Assembly (NCBI GenBank): GCA_015499995.1
Contig: JADNRV010000159.1
Location: 1 to 64,000 of the forward strand
Reading direction: 5' to 3'
Length of the DNA: 64,000 nucleotides
Source: Flammula alnicola
Taxonomy: Eukaryota > Basidiomycota > Agaricomycetes > Agaricales > Strophariaceae
Positions 1 through 12,993 of the stretch are shown here, piece by piece. A program made the position numbers and the translations under genes. How positions within the stretch are numbered: position 1 is the stretch's first letter; each line of letters opens with the position of its first letter. The notes below the pieces were generated by a model. It worked only from the letters and a program-made list of their open reading frames with translations. It had not been told where the DNA came from and ran no database searches.

Positions 1-472
1 AATCAATCTTCAACGTTTTGTAATATTATTGTTCTACTAACAACATACACGCCTCCTATACACGACAATAGGCACCTAGAGTCTCTACTTTAGACACCCT
101 TCCTCCACGTATCACGTTTCTTACTCTACGACTTGCCGTCCTTCAAGGCAAGGTTCATGTTCATCCCATCCAATGCTACTCACGTTCTTCCCGACGATTC
201 TTCTGTACCGTGTACAAACGAAAAGTGTATCTGTCATGTTTTATAGTGTCGACGGGCTCAGGAGCTCAAATTCTGCTATGTAAAAAATAGAATAAAATCA
301 TTGGTATCTTGACTTTTCTCAATCTAGAGGACAAGGCTGCGCCGCGGACTATAATCAGTGTGAGCGGGACTCGAAGGGTATTATATTGTCATGGTAGCCG
401 TTACGCCGCAGTCAACGTGCGCTCGAAGTTAAAAACATAAGCGTCGGCCGCGCTTTCGTCAGTGGACTGGAG
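1..472. other. Gene-free leader of the window
   Basis: I see no supported gene, RNA or repeat here. The stretch is AT-rich with stops in all frames and ends at the left boundary of the TA-flanked element that follows. Confidence 0.5.
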
Positions 473-1130
473 TACAGTCATTCACCGGTCAATGGGTTAC
501 CCCGGTCAATGGGTCAAAACACATTTGTGACCTCAGTTTTGAAGCAATTATCTTGATTTTTATTGCATTGTGTTCGCATATATCGTACCTATGCTGATTC
601 AAAACCGGTAGGCTCTAAGATATCCCGATCTCTTGATAAACACGAAAAGGTATCAATGTAGCCCAAAAGTGAATTTATATCTGTGTGATCTCTGGATCAA
701 ATCTCACAAAAGAGCTAGTTTTAGGGGATAAGACTATATAATATTCCATAAAGAACAAAATACACACATTTAAAGTTTTATCCGATGCTTCAGCAAATTA
801 AAAATGACTGAAAGGATGAAATTGTGCTCAAAATGGATGAGAGGATGGGCAGGCCAGATTGTCTCACGATTGCATCTGACCAATCGGAACAAGCAGAATC
901 GTCCCAATTAGGTCTGACCCATTGACTGGGATAGCACTGATCTTGGCTCGCAACGTAGATAACACGCGATATGCCTTTCAACAACAAAATTTTGAGATTT
1001 TAAGTAGACAGTACATAGCCTATAATGCATTTCCGTAGATCTACCAAGTCAAAATCTCAATATTTCTAGTATGAAACATTTCCGAGGACGATCTTTATTT
1101 GGGTGACCCATTGACCGGTGAATGACTGTA
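473..1130. mobile_element. Non-autonomous Tc1/mariner-like element (MITE) with TA target duplication
   Basis: Long matching terminal inverted repeats are visible. The left end after TA reads CAGTCATTCACCGGTCAATG and the right end is its reverse complement before TA. The outer dinucleotides at 473-474 and 1129-1130 are both TA, the target of the IS630/Tc1/mariner group, whose ends often begin with CAGT. The interior of about 650 bp has no transposase-like ORF; the short ORFs inside look like noise. A partial internal copy of the terminal motif lies near 910-930. Superfamily assignment is inferred from the ends and the TA duplication only. Confidence 0.75.
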
Positions 1131-1854
1131 AGTAAATGGAATCAAGAATATGATCCTCGTCGTGAGAGAGCACCCCAGTTTTATCCGTCACTCGAAACGT
1201 AAAGTGCCTGGAAAATGCGGCGGCGGAGGTAGCGCGCGTATTAGCGCCTGTATTTGTCGCGACTCCAGTCGGTCGGGAACTGACACATGCGTTGCTCAAA
1301 TTGCCTGATAACATGCGATGTCATTGGTGAGTAAAAACCAAGAATTCATGTCACGAGTTCTTATAGATTCCTACCCCAAGATTCGTTCTAGATTAAATGT
1401 CAGAGGATGGAAAAAAAGAAGATAACATAAGAATTTGTGATGGGGAGGGCCTGCAGCAGTTTCGGACGCTTCGGATATAGTGTGGGCACCGAACAGAAAG
1501 GATCAAGGAAAACACGGCCGCAGAAAGTTGTGGTCACATTGGTACCGTTTCCGAGGAGACTCCAGGCGAAAATGTGGCGCAGTTGTCGAATTCGGCCTAA
1601 GCACGCAGGCAAACATCAAAAAGTAACATGATCGTGTCAGCCTCCCCGCGGCGCAACTGTCAACATGTGTAGGACACAATTGCCGAACGTTCGCCTGACA
1701 AACGCGGATTTCCTAATTTAAATCCCGGATTTAGTAGACGATGGGATTTTGGGGCGATTGCAAGGCCGAAAACTATGGTTAATATATGTGAGCATAGGTG
1801 AAGAATATACCGGTGTAGATCAAGAACCGTAACACAACCAATGCCGGGTGTAGT
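1131..1854. other. Intergenic, no supported gene
   Basis: Short ORFs on both strands lack splice context or recognisable motifs. The right part is the 3' flank of the minus-strand RPAP3-like gene. Confidence 0.4.
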
Positions 1855-3539
1855 TTATGCAACTGCACGCCACGCTCCCACCGGTTTCTCTACGCCCAAC
1901 AGCGCCCAGACCTGCTTCGCGATCGCCTTCTCGGGCCGACTCAAGAATAACACCAAGGTGCTGAACCTCGAAATTCTCGTGAAATTTTCCATATACTCCA
2001 AAACGGTCTTTTTGATCCCGTCATCGCCGTTGGTGGATGTCATCATGGTCAGGAATGCATCCAGGATAGAGACGAGCAAGGCTGGCTCAAGAGAAGTTTT
2101 GCATAAATCTGGGAGCTGTGTGGGAGGGATAGTCTGGAGGAGCGGAATGGAAGTATCAGAACAAATTTTATGCACACATGATCAGAAACCAGTTACTCAC
2201 GTTGATGAGCTCCCATTTCTCCTCGAGAGACGCCGATGAATGCCACGCCTTGTTGAAATCGAACAACGTAGAAGGCGCCTTGAGAGTCGTCCCGTTGACT
2301 GGGGTTGCAGCCTTGGCTGGAAGCTCAGCCGTAACGGAAACGGGTTTCGCTTGCAATGGACTTAAGGGTTGGGACGGAGGCGTAGGCTGATCCGCTGTGC
2401 TAGGAGGACTAGCAGGAGCAGGAGCCTCTCCTCGTGTTGGAAAAATAGTATTCTGACCAGACGAACGGAAAATCCCACCGCCAATTCGGCTGGGCTTGGC
2501 GCTTTCCCGGGCTTGTTTCGCGTCTTTGAAGCTCTCGGGTCTCGAGACTGGCGGTTCCTTCTCAGAAGTTGGAGGTTGAAGGGCTGCTGCTGCCGCTGAA
2601 AGTGCTTGCGGGACTGGTTCGGTGACCGGTGTTTCGACGGGAGGCGATGGAGATGGCTTCAGCGAGCGAGAGGATACGGCTTCCAAGGTGTCGGGCTTCG
2701 AAGTTGACGGCGTTTTGGGTGCTAGAGTTTGAGGTTTCGGAAACTGGCTAGCTTGTGCCTTCGCTGCGCCGGTACTGGGACCTGCTTCCTGTTGCTTTGG
2801 GTTTGATACACTCGAAGGACCGCTCGTTGGTTCGATGATCTTGATAGGCACACGACGACGCTTAGTCGTGGCAGCTGGATCCAGAGACGACTGCACAGGC
2901 GAAATGGGGCCTTTCGACTTCTGCTCGATATCTCATCAAGATAGGGCTTTGGGATTGGGGAAAATCTGTACGTACTTTGGCTTTTTCGTTTTGGATGAGT
3001 GTTGTAATTTTCTTCAGCTCGTCCTGTGCTGATGTATTCGCTGGCTCCACAAGCAACACATCTGTCATGTCTAGAATCGAAAGTCAACAAGAGGGATGGA
3101 TGAATCAGGCTGACATGCACGACAAACCCCTTTGTGCTTCCAACAGCTTTCCCATCCCTATTCTCGCTTGTCCTCGTCGAAAAAGTGCCTTCACATTTTT
3201 GGGGCTCAGGCTCAACACAGTGGTGCAATCTCTCTCCGCATCCTCATATCTAGCACACCAAGAAAGAGAGAAAGCAAAAGGCAATTGGTAAGCAGAAAGT
3301 AGGTGTCTCGTGTGTCGATGAACGTACTTGCCTAGCCTCAAATAAGCAGCAGCGCGATTCAGGGGTACGTGGCGTCCGTCTTGTCAGCCAGAATGGCAGA
3401 TGTGTAGTGTCCTATCGCCGTTGGGAAATCTCCTGCTTTGAACGCGACATTGCCCTGGTAGGTTGAACATTTCATTGGGTCAAAATGAACAGATGGAACA
3501 TACTTTATCTTTTGCAGCTTGAGCTTTGGAGCTAGCCAT
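1855..3539 (-). CDS. RPAP3-like TPR co-chaperone (R2TP complex), with one apparent frameshift
   Basis: RPAP3 family proteins couple HSP90 to the R2TP complex, which assembles RNA polymerase II, snoRNPs and PIKK kinases. Six exons fit on the minus strand: 3504-3539, 3328-3454, 3128-3249, 2972-3070, 2201-2931 and 1855-2133. The N-terminal part is a TPR array (GNVAFKAGDFPTAIGHYTSA, then YEDAERDCTTVLSLSPKNVK). A Pro/Ser-rich linker follows, then the RPAP3 C-terminal domain, starting FDFNKAWHSSASLEEKWELI and continuing IPPTQLPDLCKTSLEPALL. The model gives about 464 residues only if one base is added in the CCCC run near 3355-3359, where the frame breaks between TYP and LNRAAAYL. The start was chosen as MASSKAQAAKDK, just before the first TPR. 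Domain identity is strong; the frameshift is either a sequencing error or a real lesion. Confidence 0.85.
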
Positions 3540-3984
3540 TGTCGATGTAGGTTATCCAGAATATTCGCTCGCGAATGTTCAGCGAAAAGCGCGACGGTGG
3601 CCACGGTCAGGGAAAGTTCCACTTGTATTTGCGTTGGCCGCTTGAAAGGGCGTTGCCGGCCCACCGGTGCCAAATAAAGTACACAGGGGCGGCGTTTGAG
3701 CTCAAAGGTTCGACGGAAGACATCTAACTTGAATCTAAGTAAGTACAACAAGTCATTACTACGAAATACAAATACGGAGGAGCAGCACAAGCACTGTTTA
3801 GTACAATGTATAGTATGTTCGTTTGGCTAAACAATGAATCCATTGTCCCAGTATAATCCAGACGAAAATTCGAGGAAAACAAGGTGTTACATAGAGAACG
3901 ACAAGCACAAAACACTCTAAACTTGAACAGCCTTTCAATCAGACCCAAAATTTCCCGGCTAAATATCTGAAACAAGACTTACAA
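3540..3984. other. Intergenic between RPAP3-like start and Hua1-like end
   Basis: About 445 bp with no supported gene. It holds the promoter of the RPAP3-like gene and the 3' flank of the Hua1-like gene; both genes run on the minus strand. Confidence 0.4.
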
Positions 3985-5394
3985 TCAGTCGAACGTCCTC
4001 CCAACGCCACCACACACAGGACACGTTTCCCGATCCAAAAACAAAAAGCTGACGTTGCCCCTCCCATCGCACCGCCAACACAGCCTCCCGCCTATCCGCG
4101 GATCGCCCGCAGTGTAGATGACGGACCCAGGTGGTGGGCGCGACATCCCTGTCGCACGGATGCCCAAAGGGGGTGTGTAAAACCCACCCTGGCGGTTCGA
4201 CATGTACCCACCCTGTGCGAAGTGGGCTTGGGGAGGCGAATGCGAAAATGTAGGCGGTGCAGACCGTGGTGCGGGTGGCGGTACGTATGGGAGCGGCCGT
4301 TGGAAGTTGGCGTCGGGGCTGGCGGATTGCGGCGAGGAGGGGTTGTTGAACGAGTACGCGAGCGGTCCCGCGAAGTGTTTGGCATATTTGTTCCAGCAGC
4401 GTTTGCACGGTCTGAGCGGATCGGCGGCTTTGTAGCCGACGTTGTTGCCTGGGTACTGATTAGATCAACAGTTCATGAGATGTAGATAACAAGACGCACA
4501 TTTCTCGCATTCGTATCCTTTTGGATACACCAGAACTTTGCCGTCCTTCAGCAAAGGATGCCCGACTATGGGATGACTAGTTGGACGGCCATCGTTCGGA
4601 ACAGACTGGGATGATCTACCAGTCGCCATCGGTCTCTGGGGAAGCGCAGGAGGTGGTCCCGGCGGCGGCGCATAACCTCCTTGATTCGTAGGAAAGTCAC
4701 CCGTCCCAGCAGCGTAAAAGTCATGCGCGAATTCCGACGAATGCCGCCGCATGTTTGTCGGTGGAGATGCGGGACGAGATCGAGGAGATCGAGGAGGGTA
4801 TGAAGAGGAACTCGACGGAATACGAGATAACGGATGACGCGGAGGAGGTTCAAGACTTGGATCATATGATATGTTCGCGTTCGGCGGCGGATGAGGAGGC
4901 GGTGAAAATTGAGGTCGAGACTGCGCAGGGCGAGGCGGTTGCTGTTGCTGTCCGGGGTAGGAAGACCAGCCGTTCTGCCCGGTTGGCTGCGGACTGAGGC
5001 GAGAGTTGTAAGTCGATGAAGAGGGATCTTCGAGACTCCGAATAACATTGTTCAACGAGTTGGACAACTGCTGGAACAGAGAACCGGACCGTCCACCCGT
5101 AGGGCGAGAGCCCGATGGTGGCGCCAATGAAGAAGGCGAATTACTGGCATGATTTTGGATACGAGACCGCCGTGAACCCTGCGGTGTAGTTCCCCTAGGA
5201 GGTGGTGGTTGGAAGGGTCTCGCAGGCCCAGATTCAACAGTCGTCTCTCCTGCATTGAGAGATGGACTAGGCGTATACGGAGGGGGTTCCTCCAAAGGTA
5301 TCCCGTCGAGATCTCGTCCTGGTTGACTGCGCAGTTCATCGTCATTTGTTGACGCTGAAGGTGATGACACCGAGAAGGAAGGTGGCGGTTCCAT
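3985..5394 (-). CDS. Hua1-like proline-rich zinc-binding protein
   Basis: Two exons (4500-5394 and 3985-4448) separated by a 51-nt intron give a 452-residue protein. The first two thirds are Pro/Ser-rich and low in complexity, with a PPPY-type segment (EEPPPYTPSP) that could bind WW domains. A conserved core follows: HPLLKDGKVLVYPKGYECEK, then a CxxC and GNNVGYKAADPLRPCKRCW, and near the C-terminus CWRCDGRG...CPVCGGVG. The last motif resembles the CxxCxGxG repeats of type I DnaJ zinc fingers. This layout matches fungal Hua1, a cytoplasmic protein linked in yeast to cortical actin and endocytosis. The family call rests on remembered motifs; the cellular role here is inference. Confidence 0.75.
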
Positions 5395-6702
5395 GTCTGT
5401 CTGTCCGTTGACGTTGCCTGACGCTCTTGCACTCGTCGTTGGACTTTCGTTGGGGCCCTGTGCACTTCCTGTGACGTTCGGTGTTGAAACATTGTCATTT
5501 GAACGAAATGGAAGCCGTTATTTGGAAGACATGTTATTAACCCTCTGTTACAAATAAATTACGTCATACCCTACAGTTCATATAAACTGAGTTTTAAAAC
5601 TGAAACTAGTCTCCAACTTTTACCTACCAGGCATAAGCACTAGGAATGGTCACCAACTGGCAACCGCATTATTATCGACCCATCGCCCACTCGAAAATAA
5701 ATTTCCTCCTTTTACAGAAATCACTGGATATCAGGTTTACACGGTGCACACGCTAGTACCGGTAAAACATGGTCGGTACCTAGAGAATTCCAGTTTCCAG
5801 CCAACCAGAAGGACGACTCAAACACATAGCATGTATTTGTTTTGAACAAGGCCTGAAAGTGGGATACTCTACCGTTGAAGGCACCGGAGATGCCATGGTA
5901 AGTAAGCTAGTTCAGTAATATCTCATGTTTGGATTCTCAACGAACGCTCATGGGTATACATAGCAGAGTATTGCTCCATAGACTCAGAAATTTCTCCCCC
6001 CCCTGATTTGTCACCTCTTTTTTGGTCGTGTTATGGTCAGTGTTGTTTTTTACTCTCTATTAAAAAAGTAAATTGCTCACTAGTAATAATGGTATTGTGC
6101 GCTCAGGCTCGGACAGGGTCCACTAACGTCTGCAGGAAACTCGCCAGAAATCAAATGGTCGAAACGGATAAATATCTGAGTGTTTCTTACTTCATGCTGT
6201 CATAGGGTTGTCTTGTAGGCATTTCCTATCGCCATCCTCCCGTCTGGCTGAAACTTGTCATGGGCAAATCTGGGACCAACGAACATCAAATAGTGCGTTT
6301 CTCTGATCTGACCTACGCCTTCCTTCAAGTACTTAAATATGAGGTTTCTTGATAGAATTTTGTTGGTTAAACACCCCTAGCGGGTAGTCGCGGTTTGGTG
6401 GTCTTTCGCAACGCGCGTCGCGCAACTCGAGAAGCTATGCGCGTTACGTTGACCACGTGATGTCCCATTACACGGCACCAAGCACCACAGCATTACGGCT
6501 GTGGTCGTCTGCGGTCAACTCGAATCCTATACTTAAAAATGACCGATTGGTCATCACTCAGGAGTCTGTAAATGGGACTAATCACTAGTCAACGCTTGCC
6601 TCGATCTACTTCGTTCTCCGATTTCTGGTAAGTAGTTCCTCCACCCGTTCTAGTAGCTATATCTCTAACGATCTTTTACAACATCTTGTATCAACCACAG
6701 TC
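5395..6702. other. Intergenic; 5' leader of the NACHT gene
   Basis: No supported CDS. Near 6630-6700 a GTAAGT donor-like site and a CACAG acceptor just before the NACHT ATG suggest a 5'-UTR intron for the downstream gene. The rest shows nothing I can name. Confidence 0.4.
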
Positions 6703-9440
6703 ATGCTGCAGAATTCCAGAAATGTGAATATTACAGGAGGAACCTTGACCTCAGCGATCACGCACGTTCATGTCACTCAGCCTGCCATTGGGGAGAAAGG
6801 TCCGTCTGTGAACCATGAATCCTGAAGATATTTTTGACGGATGTGCTGCAGGGATTGAAATTCTCCAGAAGAATATCTCACCGGGGGCATTTCACAACTC
6901 TGCCGAACGCTATGACGCTCCGAAATGTCATCCTCATACACGTAAAGTCGTTCTCGAGAAGATTATGAAGTGGATTATGGATATGCACAAGTTGATGCTA
7001 TTCATGTGGCTCTATGGTCCCGCTGGTTCAGGGAAGTCGACTATCGTGCAGACGATCGCAGAGATGTGCTCCCAAGCAGACCTCCTTGCAGCTAGCTTCT
7101 TCTTTTTCAGATCGGCGGCGGGTCGCAACGATGGAACACGTCTAATCACAACTCTCGCGTACCAATTAGCACTGTCTATCCCAGAGATACGTGGACGCAT
7201 CGGGAGGGCGGTCGAATATGACCCGTTAATCCTCTCTCGATCACTCGAGGTGCAAATGCAGGTCCTGATTATCCAACCTATCAACGAAGCAGCACGCGAT
7301 GAAACAGATGGGCCTGCTCTAAAATCTCGACCTCAACTTGTCATACTTGATGGCCTGGATGAGTGCGGGAAAGGTGAAACCCAGCATTACATCCTTCGCA
7401 TCCTTTTCGCGGCTGCGAGCCAGCTCTCTATTCCACTTTACTTCCTTATAGCCAGCCGCCCCGAACAGCTCATTCGCGAGGCCTTCAATGATAAAATCCT
7501 AAATTCTTCAACCACGCGCATAATTCTTGACAACGCTTATCAACCAGATGCCGATATCAAAGTCTTCTTGGAAGCAAGATTTGAGGAGATACGAGGGAAA
7601 CACCCCGCTCGAGCCTCTTTTCCCCAATCCTGGCCGCACAAAAAAGATATCCAGCGCCTGGTGCGCCAATCATCGGGACAGTTCATATATGCCTCGACAG
7701 TGATGAAATTCCTTGACTCTCACCAGCACTCGCCTATCGAAAGGTTGAAGATTGTTTTTGCATTGCCGACTTCCCAGGACGATCTCCCCTTTGCCGAACT
7801 GGATGTGATCTATATGCACATTTTATCCTCTGCTGCGGATATCGAGAGGGCGCTCGATATATTGAGCGTGCTTCTCCTCATGGAGTTTCGGGGGACAAGC
7901 GGTAGGGTAGAACCGGCGCAACTACGTTATGTCGAAGCTCTATTATTCTATAATTCCGGAGACGTGCATATTGCGCTAAGTGATTTGCACTCTATTGTGG
8001 ATGTACCTCCTCAAGACGGTATGCACTGGGATCTCCCTCTCCGTACCTTGCACGCCTCATTGGGAGATTTTTTATTTGACCGTTCTCGTTCTGGGAAGTT
8101 TTTCATTGATTCCTGCGTGGCGCGTGGCAGAATCGCAAGGTGCCTGATGAAACATCTGGCAAGACATAAAGGTAATCTCATTCGCAATTTTCTGTCTTTC
8201 TTGTGCTTATTTCCTTAGATCTTTCAGCAGACGACTTGACTTTTTACCGTTCAGCCTTGGTCCCCCTATGCATAAATTCAGATCCAAGTCCAGAACTTAT
8301 ATATGAGTTCTACACTTTCGACGATTTTGCTGCTCAACTCGCCTGGTCCGCCAAATTCCCGTTACAAATTCCAGACTTATTGGCTTGGCTTAAAAAGCAG
8401 GTAAGCTATTCTCTTAATCATTGTGAGAAATGAGATGACTACTTACACGTTCTACTAATGTAGCGTCATCCGAAATTCGAAAAAGATTTACTGAGGCACC
8501 ACCTGGCCATCATCAAGGATTGGACTCCTACTTTCATTGAAGAATTATACAGTCAGCTTTATTATCGCTACTCCGCACAACTCGACAGGCTTGCGAGAAG
8601 CATTTTTACAACCATTACTCTTCCCGATTTCCAAACCTTCTCCACAGAGATACTCGACGTTATCCATGGGACTTGCATCATTGACTCGCGGGGGACGTGG
8701 AAGTAATCTCAGATGAGTCTAGAACGGACGGTCGAAGAAGCATTATGTCTCTATCGAGATCATTCAGAGAAGGATTGGTCGGTATACTATGGGCTACTGA
8801 GTCAATGTCTAAACACGCCTGGATCTTCCTACTCCGTTTATCCCAGGCGTTATGCACGCCTTGCGCAAGAATCTATCGCGCTTCTTCGGACAAGGTCAGT
8901 ATATGGTCTTTGTACTAAATCTCAACAACATTTATTGGCTTAGAAAGATAGTCTCTCTGGTGAAGATCGATTTCTCCGGGCAGTTGTGGCTAAAGACAAG
9001 ACTTCCCCATATTTCGAGTCCTCCAACAACATATCAAGCCTGCGCCCAAGCCACAGTCAGAACGACGGAGAATATTTCCATCGCGTCAAAAAATCGACGT
9101 ACACAGTGCTCCCGCTGATTCTTTCGGTGGCCCCCAAAACCGCAGAGCTAGCGGTATATCTGCGGAATCACCCTTTCGAAACGTTGGATACGGAATCTGA
9201 AGCACGGCTCGAGCCGGAGAAAACGCTGGCAACCCAAGCCGTCGAGGAGTATCTGAAGGTACATTTCGCCTTCAACGCTTGCTGCCTCCAATCTCATGAG
9301 GAATAACATTTATCAAACATTTATTCGTATTACAGGAATACAAGAAAATTGAAGAAAAGCCTCGACCACAAAGCTCAGCCGCTAGTACGCCACGCAAGAG
9401 GAATGGAGGTCGAAGAGCCCGCAAAGAGAAATTAACTTGA
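6703..9440 (+). CDS. NACHT-domain NTPase (fungal NLR-like)
   Basis: Seven exons (6703-6799, 6852-8171, 8219-8400, 8464-8658, 8713-8898, 8944-9258, 9336-9440) sum to 2400 nt, exactly 799 codons plus stop. The NACHT core is clear: Walker A GPAGSGKSTI, Walker B LVILDGLDEC and FLIASRPE, typical of basidiomycete NLR-like signal NTPases. The first exon encodes MLQNSRNVNITGGTLTSAI, a short leader I recall in front of many such proteins; splicing joins it to GIEILQKNISPGAFHNSAER. The ATG at 6815 that opens the longest ORF lies in intron 1, so it is probably not the start. The tail is Lys/Arg-rich. No ankyrin, WD40 or TPR repeats are visible. The intron at 8659-8712 has a weak donor (GTTATC) but removes an in-frame stop. 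Non-self recognition or programmed cell death is the usual proposal for the family; the ligand is unknown. Confidence 0.85.
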
Positions 9441-12400
9441 GCTGAGCAGGATTCTATTTTATTGTTACGCAAGATGCACCGAGGCGTCCAACTCCTACAT
9501 CGGAGAGATTCCGCTACTAGCTGCAGGAACGCTGACCGGTGACCATTGGAGGCGGCGTTCTAGCGTAAAGGTTAAGGCACAAATACCATTTCCGCCTCAT
9601 ATTTCGATCTTGCTCTGGAAGAGAGTACCTTACGTACCTCAAAGTAGTCTACGTTTACTATGACATTTCTGCGCCTTATCTTGACATACAGTGAGAGTGG
9701 GAGTAAGTATGAATGATATCAGATCAGCAAACCGCTCGGGTTGACGTCCACGGTCAGGTTGCCATTACTACTGCCTACACCCAACAAAGTTTGATCGAGC
9801 ATTGACAAACAGTGGATGGCAACAAACTTCTGGAAGTGAACCTGGACATACAACACGGCGCCCAATGTCAAGATAATTATGCTGATAAAAACAAATTTCG
9901 GAAATCCAGAAATAGTTACGCCACGATAAGAATAGATAGCTGATATAACGCTTTCAAATTAACGCTGTATTGGAATTTGATGGATCAGAAGAATATAATA
10001 ACCAACAGTGCACCAGTTTGAACGAGTGCACGACTGCGTTCAAGGTGCGTCCTCCTAGGGTGCAATCTTTTGTTCAATTGTCGAGCCAATATGCCAATTA
10101 GCGCCCACATGTTATGTAACGCCGTTCATCGGCGGAGCAACTCCACACCCACAACCTTCGTACCAGCTTCCAAATCACCAAGCCTGTCGGGCGCAGAGGT
10201 GACGGGGTCCGAAAGCATTGTTGGGACACAATGTCTATATAAATTGTTACTTCAGGTCATGGCACAGGAAAATTGGCATTCGTGCTGTCCTTAAAGCTAG
10301 GATGTAGTCAAGTGATCATGATGCAGTACTATAGGCGTTGAATTTAAAAGGGACTTACTTACCAAGTATTCTAAGCCATTTTTATGGTCTGCAATGTGCT
10401 ACGAATCTATAAGATGGGATTATAGATACAGTATGTAATGGCTGAACATTCACACCTTCAAACAGACAATTAGGAGGTGAGTAGGAGGATGTCAAAAGGG
10501 TCTAAGGTGGACCAAACCAATAAATCATGATGGATAGGCAATAGTGCTGCGAAAGAACCGATAAAAGCTTGAGGGAAGAGTGAGTCCAATGATTCCGCCA
10601 TTACATATCCATTGCTCACTGGAAGTCAAACGATTTAGCTGATCCCAACGTGACCTGCAGTCCTCACATCACCCAAGCCTCGTGGCGCATCTTTTTCCAA
10701 GCATATGAACCACGCATGGGTCCTCGCCACACACAAGCAGAATACGTCAGCACCAGAGATTAGGCAAGGTAAGATAAGGTCCAGAGAAGATATGTGTTAC
10801 ATCGCTCTTTCTCCACGACCATGCGCCTTCCATTCGCGAACCGCCGGGACGTCGAATAGGCGCCACAATCCTTTGTACATTGGCTCTGGTTAGTAGTCTA
10901 AAGCGTAGCCATCCAGGGGAGAGGCTAACGAAGCCACAAACTACCTCATGATTCTCTTTGAAGGAGGTTGGGCGAGCTGGATTGTGGCGTACCCGGGGAT
11001 TCGAGCTCCTTGGCGAGGCCGTACCTAGCGCGCAACCACAAAGAAAGAAGGTGCAGATAATGAGTAACTCAAGTAGCGAATCGGATAGGTCTGAGAGCCA
11101 ACAGCTAACAGCGCGTTCACATCATTGCGTATCGCCAATGAGGGACGACGACGCCACAGGCCACAGGAGATGCGATAAGGCCTAGGTCCAACTTGCGATC
11201 AAGTTTGAATCAATTAGTGGTAGTAGCAAAACAGGATCTTGGACGGACGGAAATTAAAGACCCAGGTAGAAGAGTGCGAATTGAATAGAATGTGAGGAGC
11301 GGCGCTGCAAATCGTATTCTGTCTTCGTGCTAGTGCGAGCGCGAGGGATGAGCGACCAGGGATTTCAACTAATTCGGATGATCGAATACCACCTAGGAGC
11401 CAGAGAGAGTGGTAATAAGGCTCCGAGTTATCACCAGACCCTCATACGTAGTGTCCAAGTTAGAGTACAATGCGGGAGTTTGGTTCTAGTCTTCGTGGAA
11501 AGAGACTAATGCACACCACGGGGTGGGCGGAGGTGATAAGCCGACTAGGGCAGTTCGATCGGACAACTATTTTGGTCGGCAATAATGGCGGGATAGCCAG
11601 CTTCAGGCAAAGCCTTACAGGGATCCACATTGATACGATTGCTCTAAGAGACTAGCTCGGGGCTCTCCGGGGAAGTCACCACGGAAGTTGAATGCTAAGT
11701 GATAGAGGGATGGTGCTCACGATTCTCGCCCTCCTGAAGGCCAGGTTAAAGAAACAAAAAAAAATCGAAAATGAAAGCGTATCGTGTTGAATCGCCATCG
11801 AGGGCTGAAGGACACCGTCTCCGTCAGTAAGTCATTTCCAGACATCGCGCAGTATCGAGGATTGAAGGCGGGAATTGCAAATTAGATTCGATTTGTGAGA
11901 GGCATCGGCTGGTTACCGCCTCCCTGTTAGCGAAACTTCCTTCGCTGGCTGGACATCAGAGTATTTTGTGCGTAAAACATCACACAAAATCGTCGATGGA
12001 CAGATCCCATGACATGGCTGCACCAATCAGAGGTCTCGTTTCAGCTGTAGGAATCAAAGGGGTTGATTGAGAAGAAGGTTATCGGACAGAAACGTGTTCA
12101 TGGACGCACTTTTGGTGGTGGTGGTACGGGCGTAAACCCTTTCACTTGGAGTAGGAGGTTCCTTGAGTCATCGTAGAGTCCCTTTGGCTACAATCGAGAG
12201 CAGTGCCGTATTCAAGGGCTGAAATCAAGTGCCCATCGCGAAAGATATTGGCTTTCGCGTCAGGGAAGAAATGTTTTTGCTTGCTTCCTCGAGCTTGGCA
12301 GACTGCGGTTGTTTCGGGGTAGCCAAAGTACATCCACGCTTTGGCCGTATTCCAGGAAATTAGATGTACCCTGCAGTAGGAAAGATAGGGAACCTCTGAC

Positions 12401-12993
12401 GTCAATTCAAGCTCTGCGCATGGTAGAGAACATCAGGAACGTGCCCGTCAGGCTGCGTTTGCGGAAAACATCTTTCCTACTAGTCGCGAGTGGCCTCTTG
12501 AAATTGGATAGATGTGAAAAAAGTTCAAGGTTAGCGAATGCAGCGGAACGCGGGTTGAACCCAGTAGAGAACAAAGGACGCTTAGCCTTGAAGCTTGGGC
12601 TGCTGGAGAGCATATCGGGTCCTTACAGATTTACAAAACGTGTAAGTTTAGAACAGAAGTGGTCGAAGTAAGTAGAAGCCAACGTGAGAAATTTGTCGAG
12701 TTTGATAGAGCTGTTGATCGATGGAGACTGTACACAGCTTCTTCTCAACCATTTGCCAGATCGCTGTACAGCTATCCGTAACTACCGCTAAAACGGGGGG
12801 AACGTCGTCCCGATATCATTTTTGGAACTGCCGAACATGTCTAGCGTTTCGTATAAAGACAGGGCCCAACTCACGGCCTATTCTTCACCCAACGGTCACC
12901 TTCAACTCTCACAACCACTACTGCATTTTTTTCACCCACTTTGAACCCAATCTTCAAATCCAACCAAGCGTTATATTTCCTGTACTATCCAAT
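9441..12993. other. Long gene-poor stretch
   Basis: About 3.5 kb with only short, motif-free ORFs. Two minus-strand ORFs at 12142-12405 and 12407-12613 abut in different frames and could be a decayed coding fragment, but I recognise nothing in them. A TATA box for the next gene is annotated separately. No terminal repeats were found by eye. Confidence 0.4.
12852..12857 (+). promoter_or_regulatory. TATA box of the first Kre9/Knh1-like gene
   Basis: TATAAA in the context TCGTATAAAGACAGG lies about 140 bp upstream of the ATG at 12994, a usual spacing for a highly expressed fungal gene with a short leader. Confidence 0.5.

Noticed and set aside
6815..6851. ATG at 6815 as the NACHT start
   Set aside because: It lies within a 52-nt GT-AG intron; using it loses the conserved leader exon.
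10980..11040. tRNA-like TTCGA and palindromic signals
   Set aside because: No cloverleaf can be folded around them by eye; the acceptor and anticodon stems are missing.
12142..12613. Two abutting minus-strand ORFs as a gene
   Set aside because: The frames differ, there are no motifs or clear introns, and the amino-acid pattern does not match a family I know.
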